Part shown: positions 52,292-62,627 of the stretch, in pieces
Position numbering within the stretch: position 1 is the first letter of the stretch
How the letters are laid out: each line of letters begins with the position of its first letter
NCBI GenBank assembly: GCA_023416735.1
Contig: JAEZGX010000002.1
Span: 62,001-126,000 of the forward strand
Origin: Verrucomicrobiota bacterium
GTDB taxonomy: Bacteria; Verrucomicrobiota; Verrucomicrobiia; Opitutales; Opitutaceae
Length of the DNA stretch: 64,000 nt
Reading direction: 5' to 3'
The notes under the pieces: generated by a model
Seen by the model: the letters and a program-made list of their open reading frames with translations, nothing else
The model's database searches: none
Told to the model about the DNA's origin: nothing
Program-made: the position numbers and the translations under genes

Positions 52292-54544
52292 TCAGCGTTC
52301 GTGGGCGGAGGTTTTTCTGAAGGCGAAAGGAAAGAATGCGGCCGTGGCGGTGGCGAGGAAGAGCGCGAAGGCGGCGAGCGTGCGATGGGTGGGCTCGGCG
52401 CGTTCGGCGCGGAGGATGGCGCGCCAGCGATCGCCGAAGGCGGGGTCGTCGGTTTGCGCGGGGCGAGCGACGCCGAGCCAGCCGTTGGGGCCATCGAGGC
52501 CGTCGTAGAGGAAGAGCGACGCGGTGGAACCGCGATGGGCGGAGGTATCGATCGACCAGACATTCCAGCCCGTGCCGGGGTTAGGGCCGAGAAAGTCCTC
52601 CCACGTTTCAACGCCGGTGTCGGGATTCAGAAAACGGATACGCAAACCGTTGCCGGGAAAAGACGGGTGACCGGTGAAAGGAACAAACAGGCGGTCGGCG
52701 CGGATGGAGAAAGGCAGCGAGCGGATGATCCCCTGGAAGTCGGGTTTGATTTTCAGGCGCGTGCCATACCAGTGGAGACGGACCTCGGGTGGAAGGGTGT
52801 CGACGGCACCGCGGGCGGCGACGCGGTGGTGGAGGCCGCCGTCGTGTCGCTCGAAGTCGAGATCGGCGAAAGACACGCCGTCTTCCAAGGGCGCGTGAGC
52901 GAGGCGGAAGCGGACGGCGGGGTCGAAGACGAAGGCGTGGCGCCACGAGAGGGCGAGCGTTGTCACGACGAGGAAGGCCGCAGCGAGCCAGGCGAACGTC
53001 GTGCGAGGCGTGTGAGACGTGGGATCGACGGCGTCGAGTTCAGCGCGAAGGCCGAATCGCGGTGTTTGAAGCATGGATACGCCGAGAACGAGCAACCCGG
53101 CGAGGGCGAGCCATGGGGCGGAGGGAAGCAGCAGCGCGGGGAGCCAGCCGAGACGGCCGTGATCGGGCCGGGCGAGGGGCGATCCGGTTTCGGGCGGGAG
53201 GACGGCTTGGAACCGGGGATGGGAGAGAAGAGGCGGAAGCGACGGCGGATAGGTGAAGAGTTCGTGAGCGGTGCCGGGGTCGTTGAGAAGGGCGTCGGCG
53301 TCGGCCGTCGCGTAGAAGTGTTGGAGGCGTTCGAGATTGCGACGGTTGATGTCGGGGCGGTGGAGGAGGTTGTAGCCGGCGTGGCTTTCGGTAGTTTCCC
53401 ACCAGAAACTCTTGAGTGGAGCGACGAGCCAGAAGACGGAGAAGGCGGCGACGGCGAGGCGCGGGAGTTTGGTGGGGAACGCGAGTCCGAGGCGGAAGAG
53501 ACAGGCGGCGTTGAGGAGCCAGCCGAAGGAGAGGAAGTCGCAGTAGCGAGAGGCAAAGGTGAAGGTTTCAGCGGCGCGGCCGTAGCCGATGGCGGCGGCT
53601 TGGGCGCCGACCCAGAGGCCGCAGACCAAGATGAATGCATCCGGAGATTGGATACGCCGGGCGGCGAGACGGTTGATGGTCCAGACGAGCCACGGCGCGT
53701 AGACGACAAAGGCCCAGGCGGGATGCGGGAGCGGCCAGGCGAGTTGACGCAGGAAGACGTCGAGCGCGAGCTCCCAGGAATCGGCGCGGAGGGCGGCGGT
53801 GACGGTGATCGACGGGAAAAACGCGATGAAGGCAGCGATGACCGCGAGAGCGAAACCGAGGCCGGCGAGCGCGACGCGGCGGTCGCCGTCATGGCGCCAC
53901 CACCGCCACGCGAGCAGCACGGCGACGGCGGCGTGCGCGAGGATGGCGGAGTGTTGCGTGAAGAGGACGACGAGACCGGCAACGTGGCCGAGCCACCAGG
54001 CGCGCGAAAACGTGCGCTGCGTGCAAACGCCGGCGAAGTAGAGGAGCGAAAGCGCGATCTGGGAGTAAACGAGCGACTGGATGCCCCACAGCGTGTTTTC
54101 CCAAGTGATCGGAAGCGCGAAGAGGGCGCCGGTGAGAACGGCGAAGGCGGCGCGGGACCAGCCGCGCAAGCCGGGGAGGACGAGCAGGAGAAAGACCGCG
54201 ACACAGCCGGCGAGAAGGAGCGCGTTGAACGTGGTTTCAACGAGGTTGTTCCACTGGCCGTTGAGGCGGAGGAGGGCGAACGAAAGAGCGCGCGTGAGGA
54301 CGGGCCAGTGGTCGTTGAGTGGCGTGAAGAAGTTGGCGAGGGTCAGTTCGCCATTGGCCCAAGGACCGAGGAGATCGAAGCCGGTGGCCTGCCATTGGTC
54401 ACGGAAAGGCAGGACGGTGCCGTAGGCGCGAATAAGACCGAGATGGCCGGCGAGCGCGAAAAGCGCGCCGGCCAAGGCGGCGGCGGCGACGCCGCGGAGC
54501 GCGGGCGATTTTATTGAATCACCACGTCGGCCCATGCGGTCCAA
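52292..54544 (-). CDS. Large multi-span membrane protein with extracytoplasmic beta-domain
   Basis: 750 residues. A start at 54544 overlaps the upstream gene by about 34 bases; the ATG at 54535 is nearly as good. About twelve helices span 18-490, with loop 1 containing FRDQWQATGFDLL and NDHWPVLTR, an acidic/aromatic pattern that could be a GT-C active site. A soluble part (about 545-715) includes HWYGTRLKIKPDF and GTGWNVWSIDTS, a beta-sandwich-like region different from the shared terminal module, and a final helix closes the protein. It has no assigned family by eye. Its place in the run suggests the same pathway. Confidence 0.62.
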   Translation of the reverse strand: MDRMGRRGDSIKSPALRGVAAAALAGALFALAGHLGLIRAYGTVLPFRDQWQATGFDLLGPWANGELTLANFFTPLNDHWPVLTRALSFALLRLNGQWNNLVETTFNALLLAGCVAVFLLLVLPGLRGWSRAAFAVLTGALFALPITWENTLWGIQSLVYSQIALSLLYFAGVCTQRTFSRAWWLGHVAGLVVLFTQHSAILAHAAVAVLLAWRWWRHDGDRRVALAGLGFALAVIAAFIAFFPSITVTAALRADSWELALDVFLRQLAWPLPHPAWAFVVYAPWLVWTINRLAARRIQSPDAFILVCGLWVGAQAAAIGYGRAAETFTFASRYCDFLSFGWLLNAACLFRLGLAFPTKLPRLAVAAFSVFWLVAPLKSFWWETTESHAGYNLLHRPDINRRNLERLQHFYATADADALLNDPGTAHELFTYPPSLPPLLSHPRFQAVLPPETGSPLARPDHGRLGWLPALLLPSAPWLALAGLLVLGVSMLQTPRFGLRAELDAVDPTSHTPRTTFAWLAAAFLVVTTLALSWRHAFVFDPAVRFRLAHAPLEDGVSFADLDFERHDGGLHHRVAARGAVDTLPPEVRLHWYGTRLKIKPDFQGIIRSLPFSIRADRLFVPFTGHPSFPGNGLRIRFLNPDTGVETWEDFLGPNPGTGWNVWSIDTSAHRGSTASLFLYDGLDGPNGWLGVARPAQTDDPAFGDRWRAILRAERAEPTHRTLAAFALFLATATAAFFPFAFRKTSAHER

Positions 54545-56910
54545 TCCCAGGAGTGTTCGTTCGCGGGGCCGGCGGTGATTTCGAGAAGAAGTTGTCCGCC
54601 GGCGGGGAGGTTGGAGAGATCGACGTCGAAAGTTTGAAGGCCGCGATCGGCGGGATCCTGGACGGGGCGGATCACGCGGGAGAAGAGCGTGCGGCGTTCG
54701 CCGTCGGGGGCGGCCCAGATGATGCGGTATTCGGCGCCGTCGGTATTGCCGCCGTCGAGGTAAGCGCCCGGAACGTATCCAAAAAAGCCCTGCGCGCGCG
54801 TGGCGCCGGGCGGCGGGGTGAAGACCATGAGACTCGGCGCGTGCATGACGAGCGCCTGGCGTCCGTCGATGACCTGTTCGGACGGCGGGGTGAACGCGAC
54901 GGTTTCGTCCGGGATGAGCGAGAACATGGAGAACTTCGCGCGGACGAGTTGCTGATCGTATTCGGGCTTCGCTTTCGACGGAGTGACCGCGGAGAAAGTG
55001 AAGGAGGCGGCGTCGGCGAAGTAGCGGCGATCGGAGGAGTCGACGTCGAGCGTGACGCTGCGGACCCAGCGCTGGGATTCGCCGCCCTGGGATTCGAGGT
55101 AGGACGCGATGTCGGTGACGAGCGGGTTGAGTTGGAAACCTCCCTGCGCGGCCTTGATCGGAAGACGATAGGTTTCGGTTTTGTTGTCGGAGTCGGTGAC
55201 CTGGAGATGAACGAGCGGCGGCTTGTAGAGGAAATTGCGAGCGCGGCCGAGGAGAGACGGAGGGAGATCGACCTGAAACCAGAGCGGTTTGTTTTCGAGA
55301 TCGCCAAGCGTGTAGGTTTGGCCGACGGGGACGGAGACGCGGGTGAGCGGGCGAGGCTCGAGTTGTTCGGCGGGCGGAGGGTTGGGGCGGCGGCGCCAGA
55401 GCTGATAGCCGTGCTCCTCGAGGACGAAGCGGTAGTAGTGTGGGAAGAGACGGAGGAGGTCGGCGTCGTCGAGCAGCAGCGGGCGTTCGTCGATGGTCTG
55501 GAGCTTGAAGAGGGCGTATTCAGAAGCTTGAGACGAAGCGAGCCAGTCCGCGTTGAGCCGGTTGAGATGAGGGGTGTAGGCGGAGTAGCTTTGGAAGACG
55601 GGCCGCGGCGTGTAGTTGAACTGGTTGAAGAGGGCGACGCCCTGTTCGAAGCCGAGGACGTCGATGGAAGCATCGCCGATCATGCGGGCGGTTTTCGGGA
55701 GCGCGGCTTTTTCGCGTTCGGCGGCGAGCTGGTTATCGAGATGCTGGCGCGCGGCGCGGAGGTCGGAAACGGCCTGGAGGTTGCGGACGAGTTTTTCGTT
55801 GGCGATGTTGCCGGCCCATTGGAGGACGGGCGGGAGGGTGTTGTAGATGCCGAGCAAGCCGAGAATGGCGGCGGGAACGAGGAGGGCGCGGGCGATCCAG
55901 CGGGATTCGCCGGTTTCGCGAAAGAGCGCGGGGAACGCGAGGCAGATGAGAAGCGCGCAATAGAAGAAACCCAGCATGTGTCCGTCGGCGCGGACGAAAC
56001 CGTGTTTCCAGTTGAGATAGAGAAATGCGCCGAGAATGAGGAAGGATGCGCACGAGCGGATGCGATCGGGCTGAGTGCGGAGGTGCCAGGCAAGATAGCC
56101 GAGAAGAAGGGCGATCATCACGAGCGCCTTCCAAAACGGCGCGAACGGAGTCGGGAGTCCCATCGTCGCCTGATAGCCGGAGCTGACGTCGAGCGAGTTG
56201 AAGAAGTAAGGAACGAGGGCGGAGATCGGTTGCTGGCAGACGGACCAGATGAGGAGGAACGTGAAGGAGAAAATGCCGAGGAAGAGCCAGGCGGCGAGGT
56301 TGCGACGGCGGACGAAACCGAAGGCGGTGACGACGGCCACGACGAAGCCGGCGAGCATGAGATTGGTGAACTTGATCGCGGCGAGGAACGCGAAGAAGAG
56401 GGCGGGCGCGACGACAGCGAGCGGCCGATCGGAGGTGGAGAGCTTATCGATGAGGCTCCAGCCGAAGAGCACGATGAGCATCGTGTGGAGCGCGTCCTCG
56501 TAACCGAGGCCGAACAGGATGAAGAACGCGAGGAAGCAGAAACGGGAAAGGCCGGCGAGGCCGCGGCTCAAGCGGAGCACGACGGTGGCGGTGACGGTGG
56601 CGAGGAAAAGTTGCCAGAGGATGAGCGGCCAGAAGAAGTCGCCGGTGTAGGTGCGGCCGAGGAGGAAGCCGAGCGGGCCGTAGGTGAAGACGACGTCGCG
56701 GCCGAACGCGAAACCCTGCTCGAGGAAGTAGCCGAGCGCCATGCGCCAAGAGGCATCGAGCTGGAGCTCCGGCGGTTTCGGCAAGCTGAACGTGACGAGA
56801 ACGAGCAGGAGCCAGAGCAGGAGTTCGCTTAGACGGCGGGAAAAGAGCGAAGGCGTGGGCGCGTCGGTTGAAGCGGAAGCGGCGGATGAAACGGCGGCGG
56901 TTTCGGACAT
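54511..56910 (-). CDS. GT-C-like membrane protein with C-terminal beta-module
   Basis: 799 residues. About ten helices lie between 28 and 390. The first loop carries LDASWRMALGYFLEQG and then VFTYGPLGFLLG, as in some polyprenyl-phosphate glycosyltransferases. A soluble domain (about 400-660) precedes the shared module: MHAPSLMVF, NTDGAEYRIIW, LFSRVIRPVQDPADRGLQ and SWDWTAWADVVIQ. The 3' end overlaps the next start. A 51-bp gap separates it from the GT39-like gene upstream. The function is inferred from layout and context only. Confidence 0.68.
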   Translation of the reverse strand: MSETAAVSSAASASTDAPTPSLFSRRLSELLLWLLLVLVTFSLPKPPELQLDASWRMALGYFLEQGFAFGRDVVFTYGPLGFLLGRTYTGDFFWPLILWQLFLATVTATVVLRLSRGLAGLSRFCFLAFFILFGLGYEDALHTMLIVLFGWSLIDKLSTSDRPLAVVAPALFFAFLAAIKFTNLMLAGFVVAVVTAFGFVRRRNLAAWLFLGIFSFTFLLIWSVCQQPISALVPYFFNSLDVSSGYQATMGLPTPFAPFWKALVMIALLLGYLAWHLRTQPDRIRSCASFLILGAFLYLNWKHGFVRADGHMLGFFYCALLICLAFPALFRETGESRWIARALLVPAAILGLLGIYNTLPPVLQWAGNIANEKLVRNLQAVSDLRAARQHLDNQLAAEREKAALPKTARMIGDASIDVLGFEQGVALFNQFNYTPRPVFQSYSAYTPHLNRLNADWLASSQASEYALFKLQTIDERPLLLDDADLLRLFPHYYRFVLEEHGYQLWRRRPNPPPAEQLEPRPLTRVSVPVGQTYTLGDLENKPLWFQVDLPPSLLGRARNFLYKPPLVHLQVTDSDNKTETYRLPIKAAQGGFQLNPLVTDIASYLESQGGESQRWVRSVTLDVDSSDRRYFADAASFTFSAVTPSKAKPEYDQQLVRAKFSMFSLIPDETVAFTPPSEQVIDGRQALVMHAPSLMVFTPPPGATRAQGFFGYVPGAYLDGGNTDGAEYRIIWAAPDGERRTLFSRVIRPVQDPADRGLQTFDVDLSNLPAGGQLLLEITAGPANEHSWDWTAWADVVIQ

Positions 56911-56961
56911 GAGATGAGAGGCGCGGTGATAGGCGGCGGGTGACGGCGGGGCGAATTGTTT

Positions 56962-59385
56962 TTAGGGCGCAGTCTCGAAGGTGACGTCGGACCAAAAGGT
57001 CCAATCACTGGACGGGTTGCCGTGGGGGCCGGGGGTGATTTCGAGCTCCAGGATGGAATTGGGAACGTAACGCGGGAGGGGAACAGCGAAGGTTTGGGTC
57101 GGGCGGTCAGCGGGTTCGACGGCGGGACGGAGAAGGCGGTCGAGGAGGATTTGATGGTTTCCGGCGGGATCGACGACGCGGATGATGAATTGAGCGCCGT
57201 CGGAAGGGGCGTTGTTGTCGGGAGCGTAAGCTCCCGGAGGGAGGCCGAAGTTGCCGCGAAGGATGCGGGCGTCCGCGGGAAGTTCGTAGCGGACGAGGGA
57301 AGGCGCGTGGAGGGAGAAGATGCGCTGGCCCTGGTCGGTGGTGGCGCCCGGATTGAGGAGCGCGCGGGCGCCGGAGGCGGGGTGGCGGCCGGAGACACGA
57401 GCAAGCGCCAGATCGGAGAGGAGTTCGGGTGTGGTGAGAAGATCCATTACGGAGATCTTTTTCTCGGAACTGCGGGTGACGGAGCCGTCGGACCACGTGG
57501 CGATGGCTTGAAGTGTGTGCGTCGAGGCGAGGTCCGGATCGAAAGGGACTTCGACGCGGAATGTCAGGTGGTTGGAGGAGGGAAATTCGACGGCGGCGAA
57601 TTCGGTGCCGTCGAGCAGGAGGGACAGGCGTTGGGCGTCGGCGCCATTTTCCTGGAAGATGCCCAAGGTGAATGCGGACAGGCCGCGGCCGACGGAGTTG
57701 GGGCCGTCGACGGACGGTGCGGGGCGGTCGGCTCGGGGAGATGCGGTGGAGAAAGGCGCGGCCGGAGCGGCACGTCGCATGAACAGCCGAAACCCTTGGG
57801 GGCGGTAGCGATCGGGATCAATTTCAACGTAGTGTTGGGCGACGAAAGAGTTCAGCGGCGGGAATTTTCGCAGCGGGTATTTGGCGAAGCCACGATGCGG
57901 GCCGGCGCTGCAGTCGACGATGAAGCGCGGAGAAGTGCGGTGAAGATCGGCGAGCAGGTTTTCCATCGCACCCGGAGCGATGGCATAAGAGGTGTCGATC
58001 GAAGGATCGAGATTGGTCCAGGGGACGAGGCCCGTTTGAAAGGTGCAGAAAAGATAGCGCGAGGCGGGCTGGCGTTCGGTGTAGAGATGGATGTCGGCGT
58101 TGAAGCCCCACACGAAAATGCGGTCGCTTGGGACGCTGTGGTGTCGGATGAATTTGGATACGCCTAGAGCTGGATCAGGCGGCGGAGGGGAGACTTTGCG
58201 CGCGGCGAGCGGTTTCAGGAGGAGTGAGGCGGCAAAAAGGGTGAGCAATGCAGCGGAGCTCCAACGCGCGAGTGGCTTGAGACGTGGCGACCACAGGCCG
58301 GGGAGCCAGGCAGCCATCCAGGCGAACGACGGCAGGCACTGGATGAAGTAGTGGTCGAAACTGCGTCCGCTGGCCATAGCTGCGGCGAGAGACGTTGCGC
58401 ACCAAAGAAGGAGATAGATTTCCCAGGGACGGCTGGCGGCGAGGGCGGCGGAGGGGCGGAGTTGGGCGAGGCGAATGCAGACGGCGAAGGCGGCAAGCAG
58501 GCCGGCGGCGAAGACGAAAGGATAGTGGAAGAGAAGTTTTGCGAAGAACGGGAAGGCTGAAACGAGGCGATCAAGCCAGGAGGTCTCGGGGCCGTAATAG
58601 CGCGTGTTGTAAATCCAAGTGTAGAAAGCGGCGTCATCCCATGCGCCGGCCGCGAAGAAAAGTGCGGCGACGGGAAGGAGGACTACGGCGAAGCCGAGAA
58701 GGAGACCGGCGGCAGAGCGAAGAAGGAGACGGGGCGGGGCGCTGCGGAAAATGGCGAAATACAGGAGCGTGCCCAGCGGGGCGCCGAGTTCGACGAGAGC
58801 GGGTTGTTTCGAGAGGAAAGCGAAGGCGAAGAGTGTGCCGGTGGCGAAGGAGCGGAGGAACGTGGGCGCAAACGACGATCCGGATCCGGGACCGGCTCCG
58901 CGCGAGTTGCCGGGTGACGGGGAGAGAAAGACCAGCGCGGCGGCGGTGGTGAAGAGAATCAGGAACCACTCGGTATGGGCGGCGTAGGCGTCGGCGGGAT
59001 CGAGCAGGAATCCGGCGAGCGCGAGGAAAATCACGGCCGACCAGAGGCCGGTGGCGGTGTTGCGGGTGCGGCGAACCAGGAGAAAGAGCAGGAGGGCGGT
59101 CGCGGCGATGAGAACGGTGGTGAGGACATGGAGGGCCTTTACGCTGACGCCGGTGAACGCGAACAAGGCGGCTGCGGCGTAGTAGCTGAGAGGCGTGCGA
59201 TGGTCGGCGATGTCGCGGTAGAGGACGTCACCGTCGAGAATCATCTGTCCGGCGACGGCGAGATTGGCTTCGTCGATGCTCCAAACGGGCACGCCGAAAG
59301 TCGGCGCGCGCAGCCAGAAAATCCACGCGGTAAGAAACGCGCTCGTGGCGAGCGCGATGAACGTGGAACGACGTGCCGAGATCAT
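56962..59385 (-). CDS. GT39-like membrane glycosyltransferase with C-terminal beta-module
   Basis: 807 residues. The N-terminus has the PMT_2/GT39 first loop: VWSIDEANLAVAGQMI with Asp38-Glu39, then VLYRDIADHRTPLSYY (55-69). About eleven helices reach residue 405. The following soluble domain includes FVWGFNADIHLYTERQPASR and LVPWTNLDPSID, also found in the upstream paralogue. The C-terminus is the shared module (LHAPSLVRY, PSDGAQFIIRV, RLLRPAVEPADRP, SSDWTFWSDVTF). Such enzymes move a sugar from an undecaprenyl-phosphate carrier to a periplasmic acceptor. The start overlaps the upstream stop (ATGA). Confidence 0.78.
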   Translation of the reverse strand: MISARRSTFIALATSAFLTAWIFWLRAPTFGVPVWSIDEANLAVAGQMILDGDVLYRDIADHRTPLSYYAAAALFAFTGVSVKALHVLTTVLIAATALLLFLLVRRTRNTATGLWSAVIFLALAGFLLDPADAYAAHTEWFLILFTTAAALVFLSPSPGNSRGAGPGSGSSFAPTFLRSFATGTLFAFAFLSKQPALVELGAPLGTLLYFAIFRSAPPRLLLRSAAGLLLGFAVVLLPVAALFFAAGAWDDAAFYTWIYNTRYYGPETSWLDRLVSAFPFFAKLLFHYPFVFAAGLLAAFAVCIRLAQLRPSAALAASRPWEIYLLLWCATSLAAAMASGRSFDHYFIQCLPSFAWMAAWLPGLWSPRLKPLARWSSAALLTLFAASLLLKPLAARKVSPPPPDPALGVSKFIRHHSVPSDRIFVWGFNADIHLYTERQPASRYLFCTFQTGLVPWTNLDPSIDTSYAIAPGAMENLLADLHRTSPRFIVDCSAGPHRGFAKYPLRKFPPLNSFVAQHYVEIDPDRYRPQGFRLFMRRAAPAAPFSTASPRADRPAPSVDGPNSVGRGLSAFTLGIFQENGADAQRLSLLLDGTEFAAVEFPSSNHLTFRVEVPFDPDLASTHTLQAIATWSDGSVTRSSEKKISVMDLLTTPELLSDLALARVSGRHPASGARALLNPGATTDQGQRIFSLHAPSLVRYELPADARILRGNFGLPPGAYAPDNNAPSDGAQFIIRVVDPAGNHQILLDRLLRPAVEPADRPTQTFAVPLPRYVPNSILELEITPGPHGNPSSDWTFWSDVTFETAP

Positions 59386-62300
59386 GGCGTGGAGGGCGTA
59401 GCGATTTCGCCGATGAAGTCAGTCCAGTAAGACCAATCGTAGCCGGTGTCGTTGTGGGGTCCCGGGTGGAGGTAGAACACGAGACGACCGGGGCGGCCGG
59501 GAGTGACGATGCGGGCTTTTTGGGGGCCGCGGTCGGCGGGATTGTTGAACGGATCGAGCGTGCGCGCGAAAAGCTCGATCGGTTGTTCGGAGTCGTCGCG
59601 GAATTCGACGAAGACGTGAATGCCGTTGCTCCGCGGGGAGCCATCGTCGTTGCGATAAGCGGCCTCTTCGAGGCCGAAGCCGAATTCGACGGCGTGGAGG
59701 TCTCCGGGACATGGATACACGAGAAAGCCGGGGGCGTGAGCGATCCAGCGGCCGTTGACCTGGGTGCGGATGGGCTCGCCGCTGGCAGTGGTGCTTTCGG
59801 TGGGGACGATGATACCATCGGGGGAGATCACGAGATCGGGACCGGGGCCTTGGGCACGCGGCGGGTGGAGGTAGATGGCGGCGGGGCGCGGATGGTCGGC
59901 GGGAATGGAGTTGAGTTTTAGTTCGATCTGGCCGTCGGCTCCGTGAGGAAGCGCGACGCGGGCGGACTGCCGTTCGAGGTGTGACGGGTTGGTGTGAGGC
60001 TGAAGCGCGTGGGAGAGGAGATTTTCGGAGCGGCCGTCGCGGTGGAGGAAATTGGCTTCGAGCATGATGCCGGCGCTTTCGTCGATATTCTCCGACGGAG
60101 CAGGAAGGTCCGTGTCGACGAGGCCAAAATCGACGACGAACGATTCCAGGTGCGGCGGGCGTGGATACACAACGCGGGCGTGGGGGCGGGTGGACCAAGC
60201 CGAGCCGGGTGTTGCCATCCACGGTGAGTCGGCGGGCGCGAGGGCGAGCAGAGGAGGAATCGATTGATCGCGGACAAGGAAGCGAGGGCCGTCGGCATAG
60301 ACACGGAGAGCGCCGATCCAAACGCGCGAGTCAGGCGACGGCGGATGATTCTCGGGTCTCCATTGAATGAGGATTCGTCCGGGACCGGCCGGAAGCTTGG
60401 CAACGAGATGGAGACGATCGCGGGAAAGGGATTCGGAGGAGAGAGCGAGAGAAGTGTTGGGATTTTCGGAAGAAGAGAAGAAAACGGCGGGAAGCGGGCG
60501 CGAGGATGCGGGCGCGTCGGGGCGGAGGCCGGGAGGCTGCCATTCGAAAGCGAAAGTGTTGGCAGAATCGAGGCGAGGGTAGTTGAGGGAGAAGGCGTGT
60601 TCGGTGGACCAGCCGAGGGATTGCTCCAAGGGCACGCTGTGCCAAGTGGCGTTTGGAGGAGCAGCGGAAGCGAGAAGCTCGTTGCCGAATGCGAGCGCGG
60701 GCGTCGACGGAGCGATGACAAGATCGCGTGGCAGACGCGGGCTCAGATCGAAGGGTGGGCTTTGGACGATGCGATCGGTGAGATCGGCGACGGCGTCGAT
60801 GATAGTGGCGTTGGGTGAGGAGACTTCGGAGAGACGCAGGATGAACGTGGCCTCGAGCGGGTGTTCGCGAGGAAGAGGGAGGTGACGGAGGGGCACGCCC
60901 GCGCGGCGAAGTGTGAGCGATGAGGCGGGAAAAGAAGCGCGCACGGTGACGGCGACGAGATCGGGCGCCGCGGTGACGGCGGCGGGCTGGAGCGTGATCT
61001 CGGCGTCGACGGGATGATTTTCGCTCGCAAAGACGGGCGGCGGGGCGAGCCGACGATAGAGCCGCATCTCGAGCGGCTCGGCAACGGAACGATCGATCTC
61101 GGCGTAGTGCGCGATGAGCTCGTCACGGAGCGCGGGTTGGGCGAGCAGCGGGTATTTGACGTAACCGCGAGTGACGGCTTCGAGGATGAGTGCGGGCGGT
61201 TGCGCGTGATAGTCGGACCAGAAAGCGGACCAGGCGCCGGGGACGACGGCATAACGGGTGTCGAGATTGTAATCGAGATTGGTCCACGGAATGAGCCCGG
61301 AAAGGAAGTTGGCGTAGATGAAACGGGTGGCGGGGAGACGTTGTGAGAAGAGGTGTGCTTCGGGGAAGTAGCCCCAGACAAACAGGCGCTCGGTGGGGGA
61401 CGAGTGGCGTTGAAGAAGGAGGCCAAGTTGGGCGTGTTGCGGGTCGTCCTTGGGGTCGAGCGTGGAGCGTCGGCGATTGAGATCGAAGGCGGTGACGAGA
61501 ACGAGCAGAGCGAGGGCGGCGGTGGCGAGGAGACGGAGAGAGGGGCGTTGCGGGCGCGTGCGGAGAATCTGGATACAACGAGCGACGAGCCAGCCGGCGG
61601 CGAGGCTGAGGCCGGGGAGGAGTTGAATGGAGTAGTGCGCGAAATCGCGTCCGCTGAGGGCGGTCGCAATCAGGCCGGAGGCGGTCCAGCCGAGGAGAAG
61701 GAGCGCGAAGGCGGGCGTCGCAGAGTCCGAGCGAGCAAGATCGCGCGATGCACGAAACAACAGAAACAGCAGAGAGAGGAGCGAAGCGATGAAGAGTGCA
61801 GGCGCGTGGGCGACACCGAGTGAGAACGGCACGGAGAGCGCCAGCCAGCGGGTGAGCAACGGGATCTCGGGAACGTAGAGAGCGGTGTTGTAACGCCAGG
61901 AGTAATACAGGAAGTCGTGGAGAGCGTCGTGCTGCGCGAAATAGACAAACACGGCGACGACGACGAACCCGAAGGTTGTGGCGATACCCAGCCACAAGCG
62001 CACGAGCGGTTGGCGAAGGGCGGATTCGCGGGTGGCGAGAATGGCGGACCAGACGAATGCGACACCGAGATCGAGGATGCCCGGTTGTTTGGAGAGGAAG
62101 CTGGCGACGAAAGCGAGGCCGATAGGGATGCCGGCGAGGAAGGTTGCGCGCTGGTGGGAGCGAGCGAGAAGCCAGAAGCCGAGGGCGGAGAAAAAGATGA
62201 CGAACCATTCGGTGTGAGCGGCGAGCGATTCGGCGGGCCCAACCAAAAGCGAAGAGAGGAGAACGAACGCCACGGCGGAGCAGGAGCCGGCGAGCGGATT

Positions 62301-62627
62301 GCCGAGGTGCCGGCCGATGCTGCGGAGACGGAATGCGACGATTCCGAGACCAAGCGCCAGAACGACGTGCACGGCCCGGGAATTCCAGTCGCCGGCCACG
62401 GAGAAAATCGCGGCTTTCAGATAAGGAACGAGAGGGCCGCGATGATCGACCGTGTCGCGATAGAGCACGGCGCCCTCGCGGATTTGTTGGGCCATCGTAA
62501 CGGTTACGGCTTCGTCGAGGTTCCAAAGCGTGCGCTCCAGGAACGGCAGTCGAAGGACGGCCAGCGCCACAAGCAGCGACGCCAACCAAATAGTGGCGAC
62601 GAAGAAAGAGCGCGTGCGCGAGGTCAT
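59382..62627 (-). CDS. GT39-like membrane glycosyltransferase with two or more C-terminal beta-modules
   Basis: 1081 residues, the longest of the run. It aligns with the 56962 gene from the start: LWNLDEAVTVTMAQQI with Asp38-Glu39, VLYRDTVDHRGPLVPY, about eleven helices to 400, then FVWGYFPEAHLFSQRLPATR and LIPWTNLDYNLD. After residue about 690 there are at least two copies of the beta-module, one ending NPSHLERQSARVALP and the last ending NPADRGPQKARIVTP ... YDWSYWTDF. It overlaps both neighbours by ATGA. The extra modules suggest a long periplasmic arm that binds acceptor or glycan; this is inference. Confidence 0.78.
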   Translation of the reverse strand: MTSRTRSFFVATIWLASLLVALAVLRLPFLERTLWNLDEAVTVTMAQQIREGAVLYRDTVDHRGPLVPYLKAAIFSVAGDWNSRAVHVVLALGLGIVAFRLRSIGRHLGNPLAGSCSAVAFVLLSSLLVGPAESLAAHTEWFVIFFSALGFWLLARSHQRATFLAGIPIGLAFVASFLSKQPGILDLGVAFVWSAILATRESALRQPLVRLWLGIATTFGFVVVAVFVYFAQHDALHDFLYYSWRYNTALYVPEIPLLTRWLALSVPFSLGVAHAPALFIASLLSLLFLLFRASRDLARSDSATPAFALLLLGWTASGLIATALSGRDFAHYSIQLLPGLSLAAGWLVARCIQILRTRPQRPSLRLLATAALALLVLVTAFDLNRRRSTLDPKDDPQHAQLGLLLQRHSSPTERLFVWGYFPEAHLFSQRLPATRFIYANFLSGLIPWTNLDYNLDTRYAVVPGAWSAFWSDYHAQPPALILEAVTRGYVKYPLLAQPALRDELIAHYAEIDRSVAEPLEMRLYRRLAPPPVFASENHPVDAEITLQPAAVTAAPDLVAVTVRASFPASSLTLRRAGVPLRHLPLPREHPLEATFILRLSEVSSPNATIIDAVADLTDRIVQSPPFDLSPRLPRDLVIAPSTPALAFGNELLASAAPPNATWHSVPLEQSLGWSTEHAFSLNYPRLDSANTFAFEWQPPGLRPDAPASSRPLPAVFFSSSENPNTSLALSSESLSRDRLHLVAKLPAGPGRILIQWRPENHPPSPDSRVWIGALRVYADGPRFLVRDQSIPPLLALAPADSPWMATPGSAWSTRPHARVVYPRPPHLESFVVDFGLVDTDLPAPSENIDESAGIMLEANFLHRDGRSENLLSHALQPHTNPSHLERQSARVALPHGADGQIELKLNSIPADHPRPAAIYLHPPRAQGPGPDLVISPDGIIVPTESTTASGEPIRTQVNGRWIAHAPGFLVYPCPGDLHAVEFGFGLEEAAYRNDDGSPRSNGIHVFVEFRDDSEQPIELFARTLDPFNNPADRGPQKARIVTPGRPGRLVFYLHPGPHNDTGYDWSYWTDFIGEIATPSTP

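Noticed and set aside
52253..56832. Very long plus-strand frames (750-770 codons) opposite the membrane-protein run
   Set aside because: Glu/Gly/Arg-rich low-complexity translation, as expected opposite Leu/Ala/Pro-rich membrane genes; no start signal or domain.
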